DNA from: Rariglobus sp967755175
Lineage (GTDB): Bacteria; Verrucomicrobiota; Verrucomicrobiia; Opitutales; Opitutaceae
Direction: 5' to 3'
DNA length: 25,157 nucleotides
Assembly: GCA_967755175.1 (NCBI GenBank)
Contig: CBRAFO010000053.1
Location: 1 to 25,157, forward strand
The first letter of the stretch is position 1; each line of letters starts with the position of its first letter. The notes beneath the pieces are model-generated. The model had not been told where the DNA came from. It worked only from the letters and a program-made list of their open reading frames with translations, and made no database searches. A program made the translations under genes and the position numbers. Of the stretch, positions 1 to 8,756 are shown one piece after another.

Positions 1-1318
1 CGAGCACCTCGAAACGTCCGTCTTTAAAGCCCTGCAGCGCCTCAACGCGTTCGCGCTGGCTGCGGTCGGAGTGGATCACGCCGACAGTGTGCTTCTCCGC
101 TTCCAAGCGGTGCGCAATGCGATCAGCGCCCATCTTGGTGCGAGTGAAAATGATGATACTCTTAAACTCGGTGCGGCGGAGCAGCTCGATCAGCAGATCG
201 AACTTCTGCGGGGCCACCACGGGATAAAACGCATGCGACACCGTCTCGGCGGCCGAGCGGCGCTGGCCGATCTTGATCTCCACCGGCTCGTGCAATGCCC
301 ACGTAGACAACTGCGCCAACTCGGGCGGCATGGTCGCACTGAAGAACAGCGTCTGGCGGGCTTTCGGGCACCGCTGGATGATGCGTTTCACATCGGGCAG
401 GAAGCCCATGTCGAGCATGCGATCCACTTCGTCGAGGACGAGGATTTCCACGCCTTCGAGGCTGGCGGTGCCTTGCTCAAGGTGGTCAAGCAAACGACCC
501 GGCGTGGCTGCGATCACGTCAACACCGCGGGCGAGGTCGTCGCGTTGTTTGCCGTAGCCAACGCCGCCATACACCACGGTCACAGTGAGATCGGTGTATT
601 TAGCGTATTTCTGAAACGCTTCCTCAACCTGAAGCGCGAGTTCGCGAGTCGGTTCGAGGACGAGGCAACGCGTTTTCCGCTGGTGCGCGCCGAGGCGGTT
701 CATCAGTGGCAACGCGAAGGCGGCGGTTTTGCCCGTGCCCGTCTGGGCAGAACCAATCACATCCTTGCCGGCAAGAATCACCGGGATGGCCTGCGCCTGG
801 ATCGGCGTCGGCTCGGTGTAACCCATTTCGGCCACGGCGAAGGCAATAGCATCGCTCAGGCCGAGTTGGGTAAACGCGGTGTCCTGCTTGGGTATCTCGA
901 CAGGGGCAACCGGCTTGATCGGGGCGCGCGTAGGGCCGTCGAAGGACTGGTCGATGGCGGGACGTTCACGTTTTTCGGCGTGCTTGGGGCCATGATCCTG
1001 ACGCGGTCCGGAACGTGGGCCGAAGTTGCGCGGACCGCCATCGCGGGACTCACGGGACGGACGGTCCTGACGCGGCTGCTGCGATTGGGACTGGGACTGC
1101 GAATGCGAACCGCCGCCACTGGGGCGAGACTGGGAAGGGCCGGGCTTGCCACCGCCGCCGGACTTCGGGGAGGGGCCGCGCTCGCGAGGAGCGTCGTTAC
1201 GGGCAGGGCCGGATTTGGGTTTAACGTCGTAAACGGGGTGGCCGCCTTTGAGCACGGGCTGGGCCTTGGACGAAGGGGCGAACGTGTCGCGCAGCTTCGT
1301 AATGATCTTTCTTAACAT
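1..1318 (-). CDS. DEAD-box ATP-dependent RNA helicase, RhlE-like (partial, C-terminus outside the window)
   Basis: The reverse strand reads MLRKIITKLRD from an ATG at 1318 and stays open to the window edge (about 439 residues). The first ~145 residues are a basic, Gly/Ser/Gln/Pro-rich disordered tail that includes a short SQ repeat. The helicase core follows: Q-motif region with PTPIQAQAIP (~165), Walker A AQTGTGKT (~190), PTREL, GG and TPGR motifs, motif II as DEVD (~295) in place of DEAD, and SAT (~324). The start of the second RecA domain (IIIFTRTK, then VIHSDRSQ) is present before the edge. The family unwinds short RNA duplexes in ribosome assembly or mRNA turnover, often in the cold. An unusually placed low-complexity tail at the N-terminus, not the C-terminus, is a mild oddity. 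The gene is divergent from the pilus ATPase genes. Confidence 0.93.
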   Translation of the reverse strand, partial: MLRKIITKLRDTFAPSSKAQPVLKGGHPVYDVKPKSGPARNDAPRERGPSPKSGGGGKPGPSQSRPSGGGSHSQSQSQSQQPRQDRPSRESRDGGPRNFGPRSGPRQDHGPKHAEKRERPAIDQSFDGPTRAPIKPVAPVEIPKQDTAFTQLGLSDAIAFAVAEMGYTEPTPIQAQAIPVILAGKDVIGSAQTGTGKTAAFALPLMNRLGAHQRKTRCLVLEPTRELALQVEEAFQKYAKYTDLTVTVVYGGVGYGKQRDDLARGVDVIAATPGRLLDHLEQGTASLEGVEILVLDEVDRMLDMGFLPDVKRIIQRCPKARQTLFFSATMPPELAQLSTWALHEPVEIKIGQRRSAAETVSHAFYPVVAPQKFDLLIELLRRTEFKSIIIFTRTKMGADRIAHRLEAEKHTVGVIHSDRSQRERVEALQGFKDGRFEVL

Positions 1319-1455
1319 GAATGAACGGGATTAGTCCCGCAGCGTCTGCGAAACGCCCCGCTTTGCAACCTTCGATGTCACTGCGACACGCGCTTCGCGC
1401 TTGGCTAAGGTTTTCGAGTTCGCACACTCCTGCGCTTCGGCTCCGGCCGCCTTCC

Positions 1456-2934
1456 ATGCAAAACGAGATTCTTTGGCTGGTCCGTCTCTGTCTTGATCAA
1501 GGCCTCATCACCCTCACGCAGGCCACCACCGTCCGCTCCGCCCTCGGCGACTCCGCCGACCTGATGGACTTCGCCCAGCAGCTCATCGACGACGGATATA
1601 TCGACGACCACTCCACGTTGGAACGGATCGCCGGCCTCGCCCTCACGAAAGCCAAAGCCGGGCCGCCCTCCGACAACCCGTTTTCACCTGCAGCCTCCGT
1701 CGCGGCGCAACCCGCCCCACCCGCATCGCCAGCAGCCCCGCCTCGGTCGGTCAGCGCCGGTGACTCCGCACCCGCTTTCGTAGCTACCTCAGCAACCTCA
1801 GGATCGGTATCCGCGGGCTCCGCTAAACTTCCCTCCATTCCGTGGGAAGCAATCGGGGCGATGGACGATGCCGCCGTCGCGGCCGCCATGCGCGGGCTGT
1901 TGCGCGACTGTGCCCGTTATGGAGCGAGTGACCTCCATCTTTCCGCCGGCGGACGCCCGTTCATCCGCACCCAGCGCGCTCTCAAATCCCTGTCCAACCA
2001 CGTCCTCTCCGACACCGACGCGCGCCGGCTCAACGTTGCTCTGCTCGCCTCGCATCAGCGCAAGATCTTTGAGGAGTTGCGCGACTTCGATTACGCCTTG
2101 GCGCTCGACGCCAACAACCGTTACCGCGTCAACCTCATGGTCCACAAAGCCGGCGTCTCCGGCTGCTACCGCATGGTGCCCGCCGCCATTCCCCGGATCG
2201 ACCAGCTCGGCCTGCGCAACGTCGAGGCGGTCCGCAAGCTCCTCAATTACCACAACGGCCTCATCCTCGTCACTGGCCCGGTCGGGTCCGGCAAGACGAC
2301 CACCCTCGCCGCATTGGTCGCGGAGCTTAACACCACTCGCGAAGACCATATCATCACGGTCGAAGACCCCATCGAGGTCGTGCAACCCGCCCAAGGTTGC
2401 AACATCACCCAACGCGAAGTCGGCCCGCACACCGCCTCGTTCGCCTCCGCGTTGAAAGGCGCGCTCCGCGAAGATCCCGACGTCATCATCATCGGCGAGT
2501 TGCGCGACCTCGAAACCATCGAGATGGCCATCACCGCCAGCGAAACCGGACACTTGGTGATCGGCACCATGCACACCAGCGATGCCGCCACCACGCTCAA
2601 CCGACTGCTCGATGTCTTCCCGCCCTCTCAGCAGGCGCAGATTCGCGCCAGCGTTGCGGAAAGTCTCCGCGGGATTCTTTGCCAACGTCTTCTGCCCACC
2701 ACGGACGGCGGACTCGTCCTCGCGACCGAACTCCTCGTGGCCAACACCGCCGTTTCCGCCCTCATCCGCGACGGCAAAACTCAAGGCCTGCGCAACGTCA
2801 TCGAGACCGGTCTGCGCGACGGCATGAGCCTCATGGAAAACGTCGTCTTCGAATTCTACCAAAAGGGCGCGATCTCCGCCGATACCGCGCGCCAAAACAT
2901 CAGCAGCCGCATGCTGAAGGCGAAAATCAGTTGA
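1456..2934 (+). CDS. PilT/PilU-type type IV pilus retraction ATPase with N-terminal extension
   Basis: A secretion/twitching ATPase of 492 residues, longer than the usual ~350-380 for PilT. Residues 1-65 form a helical, acidic segment, followed by a Pro/Ala/Ser linker to about 120 and then the PilT core (SDLHLSAGGRPFIRT from ~155). Walker A is GPVGSGKTTT (~274), the Asp box HIITVEDPIE (~299), Walker B DPDVIIIGELRD (~341), and the His box GTMHTSD (~370). The hexameric ATPase family powers pilus depolymerisation at the inner membrane. The frame stays open back to 1321, but the internal ATG at 1456 starts a sensible hydrophobic helix (MQNEILWLVRLCLDQG), so I prefer it; 1375 is a third option. 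It is followed by pilT after about 100 bp that contain a heptamer hairpin. PilT versus PilU cannot be decided from motifs alone. Confidence 0.88.
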   Translation: MQNEILWLVRLCLDQGLITLTQATTVRSALGDSADLMDFAQQLIDDGYIDDHSTLERIAGLALTKAKAGPPSDNPFSPAASVAAQPAPPASPAAPPRSVSAGDSAPAFVATSATSGSVSAGSAKLPSIPWEAIGAMDDAAVAAAMRGLLRDCARYGASDLHLSAGGRPFIRTQRALKSLSNHVLSDTDARRLNVALLASHQRKIFEELRDFDYALALDANNRYRVNLMVHKAGVSGCYRMVPAAIPRIDQLGLRNVEAVRKLLNYHNGLILVTGPVGSGKTTTLAALVAELNTTREDHIITVEDPIEVVQPAQGCNITQREVGPHTASFASALKGALREDPDVIIIGELRDLETIEMAITASETGHLVIGTMHTSDAATTLNRLLDVFPPSQQAQIRASVAESLRGILCQRLLPTTDGGLVLATELLVANTAVSALIRDGKTQGLRNVIETGLRDGMSLMENVVFEFYQKGAISADTARQNISSRMLKAKIS

Positions 2935-3034
2935 GGGTTGAGAGCTGAGAGTTGAGTGACCGATCACTCCGCTCCTCTCGCACCCCGTGTCTCTGCACTC
3001 TCTCAACTCTCATCCGTCAACTCTCAACTCTTCT
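2933..3034. repeat. Inverted heptamer-array element (unit GAGAGTT) between the two pilus ATPase genes
   Basis: The left arm is four units in strict 7-bp register at 2933-2960 (GAGGGTT, GAGAGCT, GAGAGTT, GAGTGAC). The right arm is five units at 3000-3034 (CTCTCAA, CTCTCAT, CCGTCAA, CTCTCAA, CTCTTCT). The arms are reverse complements in unit sequence and can fold into a long stem around a ~40-nt loop. The left arm overlaps the stop codon of the upstream gene and the right arm ends one base before the pilT ATG. There is no T-tract, so it is not an obvious intrinsic terminator. Confidence 0.85.
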
Positions 3035-3035
3035 C

Positions 3036-4112
3036 ATGGCCGCCATCGACAACCTCCTCCGCACCATGCTTGAGCGCGGCGGCTCCGACCTCCACCTCAC
3101 CATCGGCCTCCCGCCCAAGTCCCGTATCTCCGGCGTGCTTGCGCCCATCAGCGAAACCCTGGTCACCGCCCAGGCCATGGAGGCCCTCCTCCAGGAAATC
3201 TGCCCGCCCCAACGCTGGAAGCAGTTCCTCGAAAAGAAGGACCTCGACCTCGCCCACGAGATTCCCGGCCTCGCCCGCTTCCGCGCCAACTTCCTCTACA
3301 ATCACTGGGGCCAGGCCGCCGTCCTTCGCCAGATTCCCGCGAAGATCCTCTCCTTCGACACCCTCAAGCTCCCGCCCGCCCTCAAGAAACTCTGCAACCT
3401 CCAGGAAGGCCTCGTCGTCGTCACCGGACCCACCGGTAGTGGTAAATCCACGACACTGGCCGCGATGATCGACTACATCAACGAGAGCTCGGCGCGCCAC
3501 ATCATCACGATCGAAGACCCGATCGAGTTCGTGCATAAGGACAAACAATCCGTGATCGTTCACCGCGAAGTCGGCGACCACACCGGATCTTTCGGCGCCG
3601 CGCTCAAAGGCGCGATGCGTCACGACCCCGACATCCTGCTCGTCGGCGAAATGCGCGAATTGGAGACCATTAAACTCGCGCTCTCTTGCGCCAGCATGGG
3701 CATGCTCGTGTTCGGCACGCTGCACACCAACAACGCTCCGAAAACCATCGACCGCATCATCAACGCGTTCCCCGCCGAGGAGCAGAATCAGGTGCGCGTC
3801 ATGCTCGCCGGCTGCCTCGCCGGCGTGGTGGCGCAACTCCTCTGTCGTGCGCAGCCCAAAGGCCGCTGCGCCGTGCATGAGATCCTCCTCCAGCACGAAG
3901 CGTTGCCCAACACGATCCGCAGCGGACAGATCAACAACATCCGCGCGCTCATTGAAGGCGGCGGTGCCGACGGCATGACCACCATGGATCAAAGCCTCCT
4001 GGCCCGTGTGAAGGACGGCACCATCTCGGGCAAAGAGGCCTACATGAAGGCTGCCACCAAGGCTAGTTTCACGCAGTTCCTCCAACCCGGCGACCTCGAC
4101 GGCGGACACTAG
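3036..4112 (+). CDS. pilT: Type IV pilus twitching motility ATPase PilT
   Basis: A canonical PilT of 358 residues. It begins MAAIDNLLRTMLERGGSDLH, with the SDLHLTIG N-terminal domain; Walker A GPTGSGKST (~131), Asp box HIITIEDPIEFVH (~155), Walker B DPDILLVGEMRE (~197), His box GTLHTNNA (~227) and the C-terminal GMTTMDQSL stretch are all present. The protein is the hexameric motor for pilus retraction and twitching motility. The frame is open from 2952, but that upstream part is repeat sequence. The ATG at 3036 gives the typical PilT N-terminus, directly after the right arm of the heptamer element. It probably shares a transcript with the PilT-like gene upstream. Confidence 0.94.
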   Translation: MAAIDNLLRTMLERGGSDLHLTIGLPPKSRISGVLAPISETLVTAQAMEALLQEICPPQRWKQFLEKKDLDLAHEIPGLARFRANFLYNHWGQAAVLRQIPAKILSFDTLKLPPALKKLCNLQEGLVVVTGPTGSGKSTTLAAMIDYINESSARHIITIEDPIEFVHKDKQSVIVHREVGDHTGSFGAALKGAMRHDPDILLVGEMRELETIKLALSCASMGMLVFGTLHTNNAPKTIDRIINAFPAEEQNQVRVMLAGCLAGVVAQLLCRAQPKGRCAVHEILLQHEALPNTIRSGQINNIRALIEGGGADGMTTMDQSLLARVKDGTISGKEAYMKAATKASFTQFLQPGDLDGGH

Positions 4113-4120
4113 AGTGTGCC

Positions 4121-4152
4121 TAGGGGGACCACCCATTCATACCCCTACCCCT
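4121..4152. promoter_or_regulatory. Candidate operator: TAGGGGG facing overlapping TACCCCT boxes
   Basis: The gap between pilT and the three-receiver kinase gene (4113-4327) contains TAGGGGG at 4121 and, 12 bases on, two overlapping TACCCCT boxes at 4140-4152. Their near-inverted arrangement resembles LuxR/NarL-type response-regulator boxes (family consensus TACYNMT). That resemblance is the only evidence; I see no clear -35/-10 pair beside it. The rest of this ~215-bp gap holds nothing I can name. Confidence 0.2.
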
Positions 4153-4327
4153 GAGGCGATATCCCCGGGGCATTCCGGGCTTAAAACCTTGTGAGGCCAC
4201 GCCGTATTTCGTTCTGTAGCGGGCGACATCGGCAAAGCTCCCGCGCGATCCACCCCAAAACTCCGGCCGCCGGAGCATTCGCCCGCGACCAAGCCTGACG
4301 ATAACCGATGTCGTTCGCTCACCCCCC

Positions 4328-6643
4328 ATGCTGATGGACTCCCCCACGAAGCCGCTTCCGCATAAGCGCATTCTTATCATCGACGACAACCGCGCGATTC
4401 ACGGAGATTTCCGAAAAATCCTCTGCCCTCAAGCCGGCAGCCAGGCAGTCGCAGAGCTCGACGCAGCCGAAGCCGCGCTCTTTGGCGATTCACCCGAAGC
4501 CGATGCCCCTGCGCTTCCCGACCTCCAAGCCTGCTTCCAACTCGACTCGGCCTTTCAAGGTGAAGACGGCGTGGCGCTGGCCCTCGCCGCCGAAAAGGCC
4601 GGCCAGCCCTACGCGATGGCCTTCGTGGACATGCGCATGCCTCCCGGCTGGGACGGCATGCGAACCACCGAGGAGCTGTGGAAAATCAGCCCCGCCCTCC
4701 AGGTGGTTATCTGCACCGCGTATTCCGACTATTCTTGGGATGAACTCACCAGACGCCTCGGTCAGTCGGACCGCCTCGTCATCTTAAAAAAACCGTTCGA
4801 CACCATCGAGGCGCTGCAACTCGCCAACACGTTGACGGAAAAATGGCGGCTCCTCGCCGCGTTACACGAACGCATGGCCGGGCTCGAACACGCCGTGCAA
4901 GCCCGCACCGCCGAACACGAAGCCACCAATCGCCAGCTTCGCGCGGAGATCGCCGAACGCCGCCGCGTCGAGGCCGACCTCGAAAAAGCCCGCGATCTCG
5001 CCGTCCAAGCCGACCGCGCCAAGAGCACGTTTTTGGCGAACATGAGCCACGAAATCCGCACCCCGATGAACGGCGTGATCGGCATGGTTCACCTCCTCCT
5101 CGAAACCCCGCTCACGTCCGAACAAATCGAATACGCCCAAGCCATCGGCCAAAGCGGCGAGATCCTCACCCATCTCATCAATGACATCCTCGATTTCTCC
5201 AAGATCGAGGCCGGCATGCTCATCATCGAACACCTCGATTTCGACCTGCCCGATGCCATTGAAAAAGTCGCCGACCTCACCGCCGGCCAAGCCGCCGCCA
5301 AGGGCATCGAGCTCATCGTCGAAATCGACCCCGCCCTGCCTCGCATGGTCATCGGCGATCCCATTCGCCTGCGTCAAATTCTCCTCAACTTCCTCAACAA
5401 CGCCCTCAAGTTCACCTCCCACGGCGAGGTCATTCTCTCCGCGCAACTTGAGGAGGCCAACGACTCCGGAGTGCCCCACATCCGGTTCGAGATCACCGAC
5501 ACCGGCATCGGCATCGAGCCCGAGGTGCTCCCCCTTCTTTTCCAGCCATTCACTCAGGCGGACAGCTCCACCACCCGGCGCTTCGGCGGCACCGGGCTCG
5601 GTCTGGCCATCTGCAAACAGATCGTCCGGCTCCTTCATGGACGAATCGGAGCCTGCAGCACCCCCGGGAAAGGATCCACATTCTGGATAACTATTCCCCT
5701 CCCCCTCTCGACACTGCCCGTCCCCACGCCCACCGATCTTACGGTTCTCCCGCGCGCTCGCGTGCTCATCGTGGACGACCACGCGACCAATCGAAAAATC
5801 TTGGATCGCCAGCTCACCAACTGGGGCATGGTCCACCGCGACGTTGCCAGCGGCCCCGATGCACTGGAGGAGTTGCGACGCGCCGCAGCCATTGGCCAAC
5901 CCTACGAACTCGTCATCCTCGATCACCAGATGCCCGAGATGAGCGGCACCCAGCTTTCCGCCGAAATCCGTGCCGACCCGCTGATCGCCGGCTGCCGGCT
6001 TCTCATTTTCACCTCGCAAGGCGACCGCTTTTCCACCGCCGAGCTTCGCCGACACGGGCTGGACGCGTGCCAGCTCAAACCCATTCACCCCAGCCAACTC
6101 CGCAGCTGCATCGCCGGCCTCTTCACTCCGGCCAACGCAGCACCGGTCCCCGCCCCCACCCAACCTAACAAGGCCCCGACTCCCGGCATCAAGGCGCCCG
6201 CCGCCCGACCTCTCTCGATCCTCATCGCCGAGGATAACGCGGTGAACCAGAAGGTGGCCCTGCTCCAGCTCCGCCAACTCGGCTACCACGCCGACCTCGC
6301 GTCCGATGGCCATGAGGTCCTCGCACGCCTCGTCGGCCACCGCTACGATCTCATCCTGATGGATGCGCAGATGCCGGGCCTCGACGGCTTGGACACGACC
6401 CGCGAAATCCGCCGTCGCCAGGCTCTCGGCGAACTCCCTGTCCCGATGTGCATCATTGCGATGACCGCCAATGCGATGCCCGGGGACCGGGAAATCTGCA
6501 TCGAAGCCGGCATGGACGACTACCTCCCCAAACCCGTTCACCCGACCGACCTCCGCCTCATTATTGAGCGCAACTTTCCCGCTCCGTCCTCGCTAGTAAA
6601 CGGCAGCGAATGCACGCCCCCACCGCCCCCGTCCCACACATGA
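4328..6643 (+). CDS. Hybrid sensor histidine kinase with three receiver domains (REC-HisKA-HATPase-REC-REC)
   Basis: A soluble 771-residue kinase with no membrane segment. The N-terminal receiver (RILIIDDN at 14, phospho-Asp in FVDMRMPPGWDG ~101, Lys in ILKKPFD ~154) has a ~40-residue insertion rich in Ala/Asp. A coiled coil (~180-230) leads to HisKA with His ~241 in MSHEIRTPMNG. The ATPase has N-box NFLNNALKF (~355), DTGIGI (~391) and GTGLGL (~421). Receiver 2 (VLIVDDH ~479, VILDHQMPEM ~531) and receiver 3 (ILIAEDN ~631, LILMDAQMPG ~678, LPKPVHP ~734) complete it. There is no Hpt domain, so phosphorelay output must pass to another protein or be used directly. The ATG at 4328 follows a C-run; the next gene starts inside its stop codon (ATGA), so the two kinases are probably co-translated. 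Confidence 0.92.
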   Translation: MLMDSPTKPLPHKRILIIDDNRAIHGDFRKILCPQAGSQAVAELDAAEAALFGDSPEADAPALPDLQACFQLDSAFQGEDGVALALAAEKAGQPYAMAFVDMRMPPGWDGMRTTEELWKISPALQVVICTAYSDYSWDELTRRLGQSDRLVILKKPFDTIEALQLANTLTEKWRLLAALHERMAGLEHAVQARTAEHEATNRQLRAEIAERRRVEADLEKARDLAVQADRAKSTFLANMSHEIRTPMNGVIGMVHLLLETPLTSEQIEYAQAIGQSGEILTHLINDILDFSKIEAGMLIIEHLDFDLPDAIEKVADLTAGQAAAKGIELIVEIDPALPRMVIGDPIRLRQILLNFLNNALKFTSHGEVILSAQLEEANDSGVPHIRFEITDTGIGIEPEVLPLLFQPFTQADSSTTRRFGGTGLGLAICKQIVRLLHGRIGACSTPGKGSTFWITIPLPLSTLPVPTPTDLTVLPRARVLIVDDHATNRKILDRQLTNWGMVHRDVASGPDALEELRRAAAIGQPYELVILDHQMPEMSGTQLSAEIRADPLIAGCRLLIFTSQGDRFSTAELRRHGLDACQLKPIHPSQLRSCIAGLFTPANAAPVPAPTQPNKAPTPGIKAPAARPLSILIAEDNAVNQKVALLQLRQLGYHADLASDGHEVLARLVGHRYDLILMDAQMPGLDGLDTTREIRRRQALGELPVPMCIIAMTANAMPGDREICIEAGMDDYLPKPVHPTDLRLIIERNFPAPSSLVNGSECTPPPPPSHT

Positions 6644-7962
6644 ATCCCGATCCCTCCGACGCTGGCCAAAACGCCCAACTGACCCAGTTATTGGTCGATG
6701 CCTTTTTGGAGAACATTCCCGACCTCATTTACTTCAAGGATCTGGAATCGCGCTTCATCACCACCAGCCGCTCCTTCTGGACCCGCATCGGAGCGTCTTC
6801 CGTCGCGGACCTGATCGGCAAGACCGACCACGACCTGTTCACCACCGAACACGCTAACGACGCGCTTAAAGACGAGCAGGCCATCATCCGCACGGGCACG
6901 CCCATCCTTGGGAAACTCGAAAAAGAGTCTTGGAGTGATGGCCGGGTGACTTGGTCCCTCACCAGCAAGCTCCCCCTTCGCAACGAAGCCGGCGTGATCA
7001 TCGGCACCTTCGGTATCAGCAAAGACGTTACCGAATCCAAACACCTCGAAGACTCGCTCGACCACGCGCGCAAGGAACTGCTCAACGCCACCCGCGCCGC
7101 CGGCATGGCCGAAGTTGCCACCGGCGTGCTCCACAATGTCGGCAACGTGCTCAACAGCGTAAACGTATCCGCCACGCTCATCTTCGACGGCCTGCGCGCC
7201 ATCCGCATTTCCAGTCTCGGCAAGGTCTGCGCCCTGATCGCGCAACACCGCGACGACCTCGGCTCCTTTATCGCGGACTCACCCCAAGGCCGCCAACTGC
7301 CCGCCTTCCTCGATTCCCTCCACGCACACCTGACGGCCGAGCAAACCCGCCTACTCACCGAGATCGATGCGCTCCGCAGCAATATCGATCACATCAAGGA
7401 CATCGTCACGATGCAGCAGAACTACGCCTCGGTCACGAGCACCGCCGAGCCGTTGGTTGCCGAGACGCTCGTGCTCGAATCGTTGCGCATGAACGCCGCC
7501 TCCATCACCCGCCATGACGTGCAGGTCATCCGTGATTTTCAGCCCGTTCCTCTCATCTTCGCCGACAAGCCCAAGATGCTGCAGATCTTGGTCAACCTGA
7601 TGCGCAACGCCAAACACGCGCTCAGTGACAGTGGTCGCAGTGACAAGCAGCTCACCCTGCGCATCGTCCCGGGCACCAACGGCACCACCGTGCGAATCTC
7701 GGTCATCGACAACGGCGTGGGCATTCCCGCCGAAAACATTACCCGCATCTTCTCCCACGGGTTCACCACCCGCAAAAACGGCCACGGCTTCGGGCTCCAC
7801 AGCAGCGCCCTCGTGGCGAAAGAAATGGGCGCAACACTCGTCGCCCACAGCGACGGCCCCGGACTCGGCGCGACCTTCATCCTCGAAGTCCCGGTTGCCA
7901 CCACGCCCGTGGAGCCGCCGCCCGCGCAAAAAATCTCTATCTCAACGAGCGGTTTTCTTTAA
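6640..7962 (+). CDS. PAS-domain sensor histidine kinase (HNVGN-type phosphoacceptor)
   Basis: A soluble 440-residue kinase. A PAS domain (~20-130: FLENIPDLIYFKDLESRF through GTFGISKDVTESK) is followed by a short helix and a dimerisation domain whose His ~165 sits in VLHNVGNVLNSVN, a variant seen in a subset of hybrid kinases in place of HExxTP. The ATPase part has NLMRNAKHAL (~319), DNGVGIP (~357) and GHGFGLH (~382). I chose the ATG at 6640, which overlaps the stop of the previous kinase gene as ATGA; an in-frame ATG at 6610 would overlap that gene by 34 bases. There is no receiver or output domain, so it may phosphorylate a receiver of its neighbour. The ligand of the PAS domain is not evident. 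Confidence 0.9.
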   Translation: MNPDPSDAGQNAQLTQLLVDAFLENIPDLIYFKDLESRFITTSRSFWTRIGASSVADLIGKTDHDLFTTEHANDALKDEQAIIRTGTPILGKLEKESWSDGRVTWSLTSKLPLRNEAGVIIGTFGISKDVTESKHLEDSLDHARKELLNATRAAGMAEVATGVLHNVGNVLNSVNVSATLIFDGLRAIRISSLGKVCALIAQHRDDLGSFIADSPQGRQLPAFLDSLHAHLTAEQTRLLTEIDALRSNIDHIKDIVTMQQNYASVTSTAEPLVAETLVLESLRMNAASITRHDVQVIRDFQPVPLIFADKPKMLQILVNLMRNAKHALSDSGRSDKQLTLRIVPGTNGTTVRISVIDNGVGIPAENITRIFSHGFTTRKNGHGFGLHSSALVAKEMGATLVAHSDGPGLGATFILEVPVATTPVEPPPAQKISISTSGFL

Positions 7963-7977
7963 AGCCGAACCGGCTTT
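7961..7977. terminator. Hairpin terminator between convergent genes
   Basis: A perfect 7-bp stem, AAAGCCG / CGGCTTT, with the loop AAC lies in the 22-bp gap between the stop codons of the PAS kinase (+) and the rhomboid gene (-). It overlaps the kinase stop codon. The symmetric A/T ends suit bidirectional termination, although T-tracts are short. Confidence 0.6.
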
Positions 7978-7984
7978 GTCCAGT

Positions 7985-8662
7985 TCAACGCCGCACCCAT
8001 CGGTTGCTCTTGGCCCACAGCGTCAGACATACGCCAGTGACAAAACCGCCCGCGTGCGCCCACCACGCCACGCCGCCGGCGCCCGCCGTGCCGTTCATCA
8101 GCACGCCAAAGCCGTTTACCGTTTGGAGCGCGAACCAGAGGATCAAAAACACGAACGCCGGCACTGGCACGATGGGCACAATCCAAGGCACCAACGTCAC
8201 GATCCACGCCGTCGGCAACAGGATAAAATAGGCCCCGAGCACGCCCGAGATCGCCCCGCTCGCGCCCAACATCGGCAACGTCGCCGAAGGCTCGACGATC
8301 ACCTGCAACGCCGCCGCGCCGAGCCCGCTCGCGAGGTAGAACAGCAGATAGCTAAACGACCCGAACTTGTCCTCCACGCTGCGTCCGAAGATCCACAGGA
8401 ACCAGCAATTCCCCAGCACATGCGCCACTCCCCCGTGCAGGAACAAATGCGAGCCGAGGGTCGCCCACTGATTCTCGTCGTTCCAGCCGGCCAGCAACCG
8501 CGCCGGCACCAACGCGTGCTCCGTCACGAACGCATTCAGCGCCCCGCCGCCCTGAAGCGCCAGTGCGACCTCGTAGCCGAACACCGCGAAGTTGGCCAAG
8601 ATCAAGAGCACCGTGATGACCGGCGGACGTTTGTGCGGCTGGGTGTTCCAAAGCGGAATCAT
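7985..8662 (-). CDS. Rhomboid family intramembrane serine protease
   Basis: A polytopic membrane protein of 225 residues. It has the rhomboid active-site pair: the Ser in GASGAISGVLGAYF (after the fourth predicted helix) and the His in WWAHAGGFVTG near the C-terminus. HLFLHGGVAHVLGNCWFLWIFG is the typical loop and helix with the conserved His and Asn residues. The family cleaves transmembrane segments of other membrane proteins; the substrate here is unknown. I start at the ATG at 8662 (MIPLWNTQPHKR), the usual N-terminus of short rhomboids. The frame remains open to a GTG at 8770, which would add 36 residues and one more hydrophobic segment, but that GTG lies inside a 35-nt palindrome. Its stop is convergent with the PAS kinase gene. 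Confidence 0.9.
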   Translation of the reverse strand: MIPLWNTQPHKRPPVITVLLILANFAVFGYEVALALQGGGALNAFVTEHALVPARLLAGWNDENQWATLGSHLFLHGGVAHVLGNCWFLWIFGRSVEDKFGSFSYLLFYLASGLGAAALQVIVEPSATLPMLGASGAISGVLGAYFILLPTAWIVTLVPWIVPIVPVPAFVFLILWFALQTVNGFGVLMNGTAGAGGVAWWAHAGGFVTGVCLTLWAKSNRWVRR

Positions 8663-8756
8663 GCGCGCGAGCAAACCAACCACCCCGCCAACGCCAACTG
8701 CCAAAAGCGATGTCGCCCATCGCCAAAAACCACCGCGATCCCCCCGAAGCCGACCA

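Noticed and set aside
71..1315. 414-residue plus-strand frame
   Set aside because: Antisense to the DEAD-box helicase, whose motifs are unmistakable on the minus strand; composition is that of a GC-rich shadow frame.
1798..3006. 402-residue minus-strand frame
   Set aside because: Antisense to the first pilus ATPase gene.
2933..3034. CRISPR array or intrinsic terminator
   Set aside because: Units are 7 bp without spacers, and there is no T-tract after the stem.
3024..4136. 370-residue minus-strand frame
   Set aside because: Antisense to pilT.
4862..6541. 559-residue minus-strand frame
   Set aside because: Antisense to the hybrid kinase; no recognisable domain, rich in Gly/Asp/Val as expected from complementing high-GC codons.
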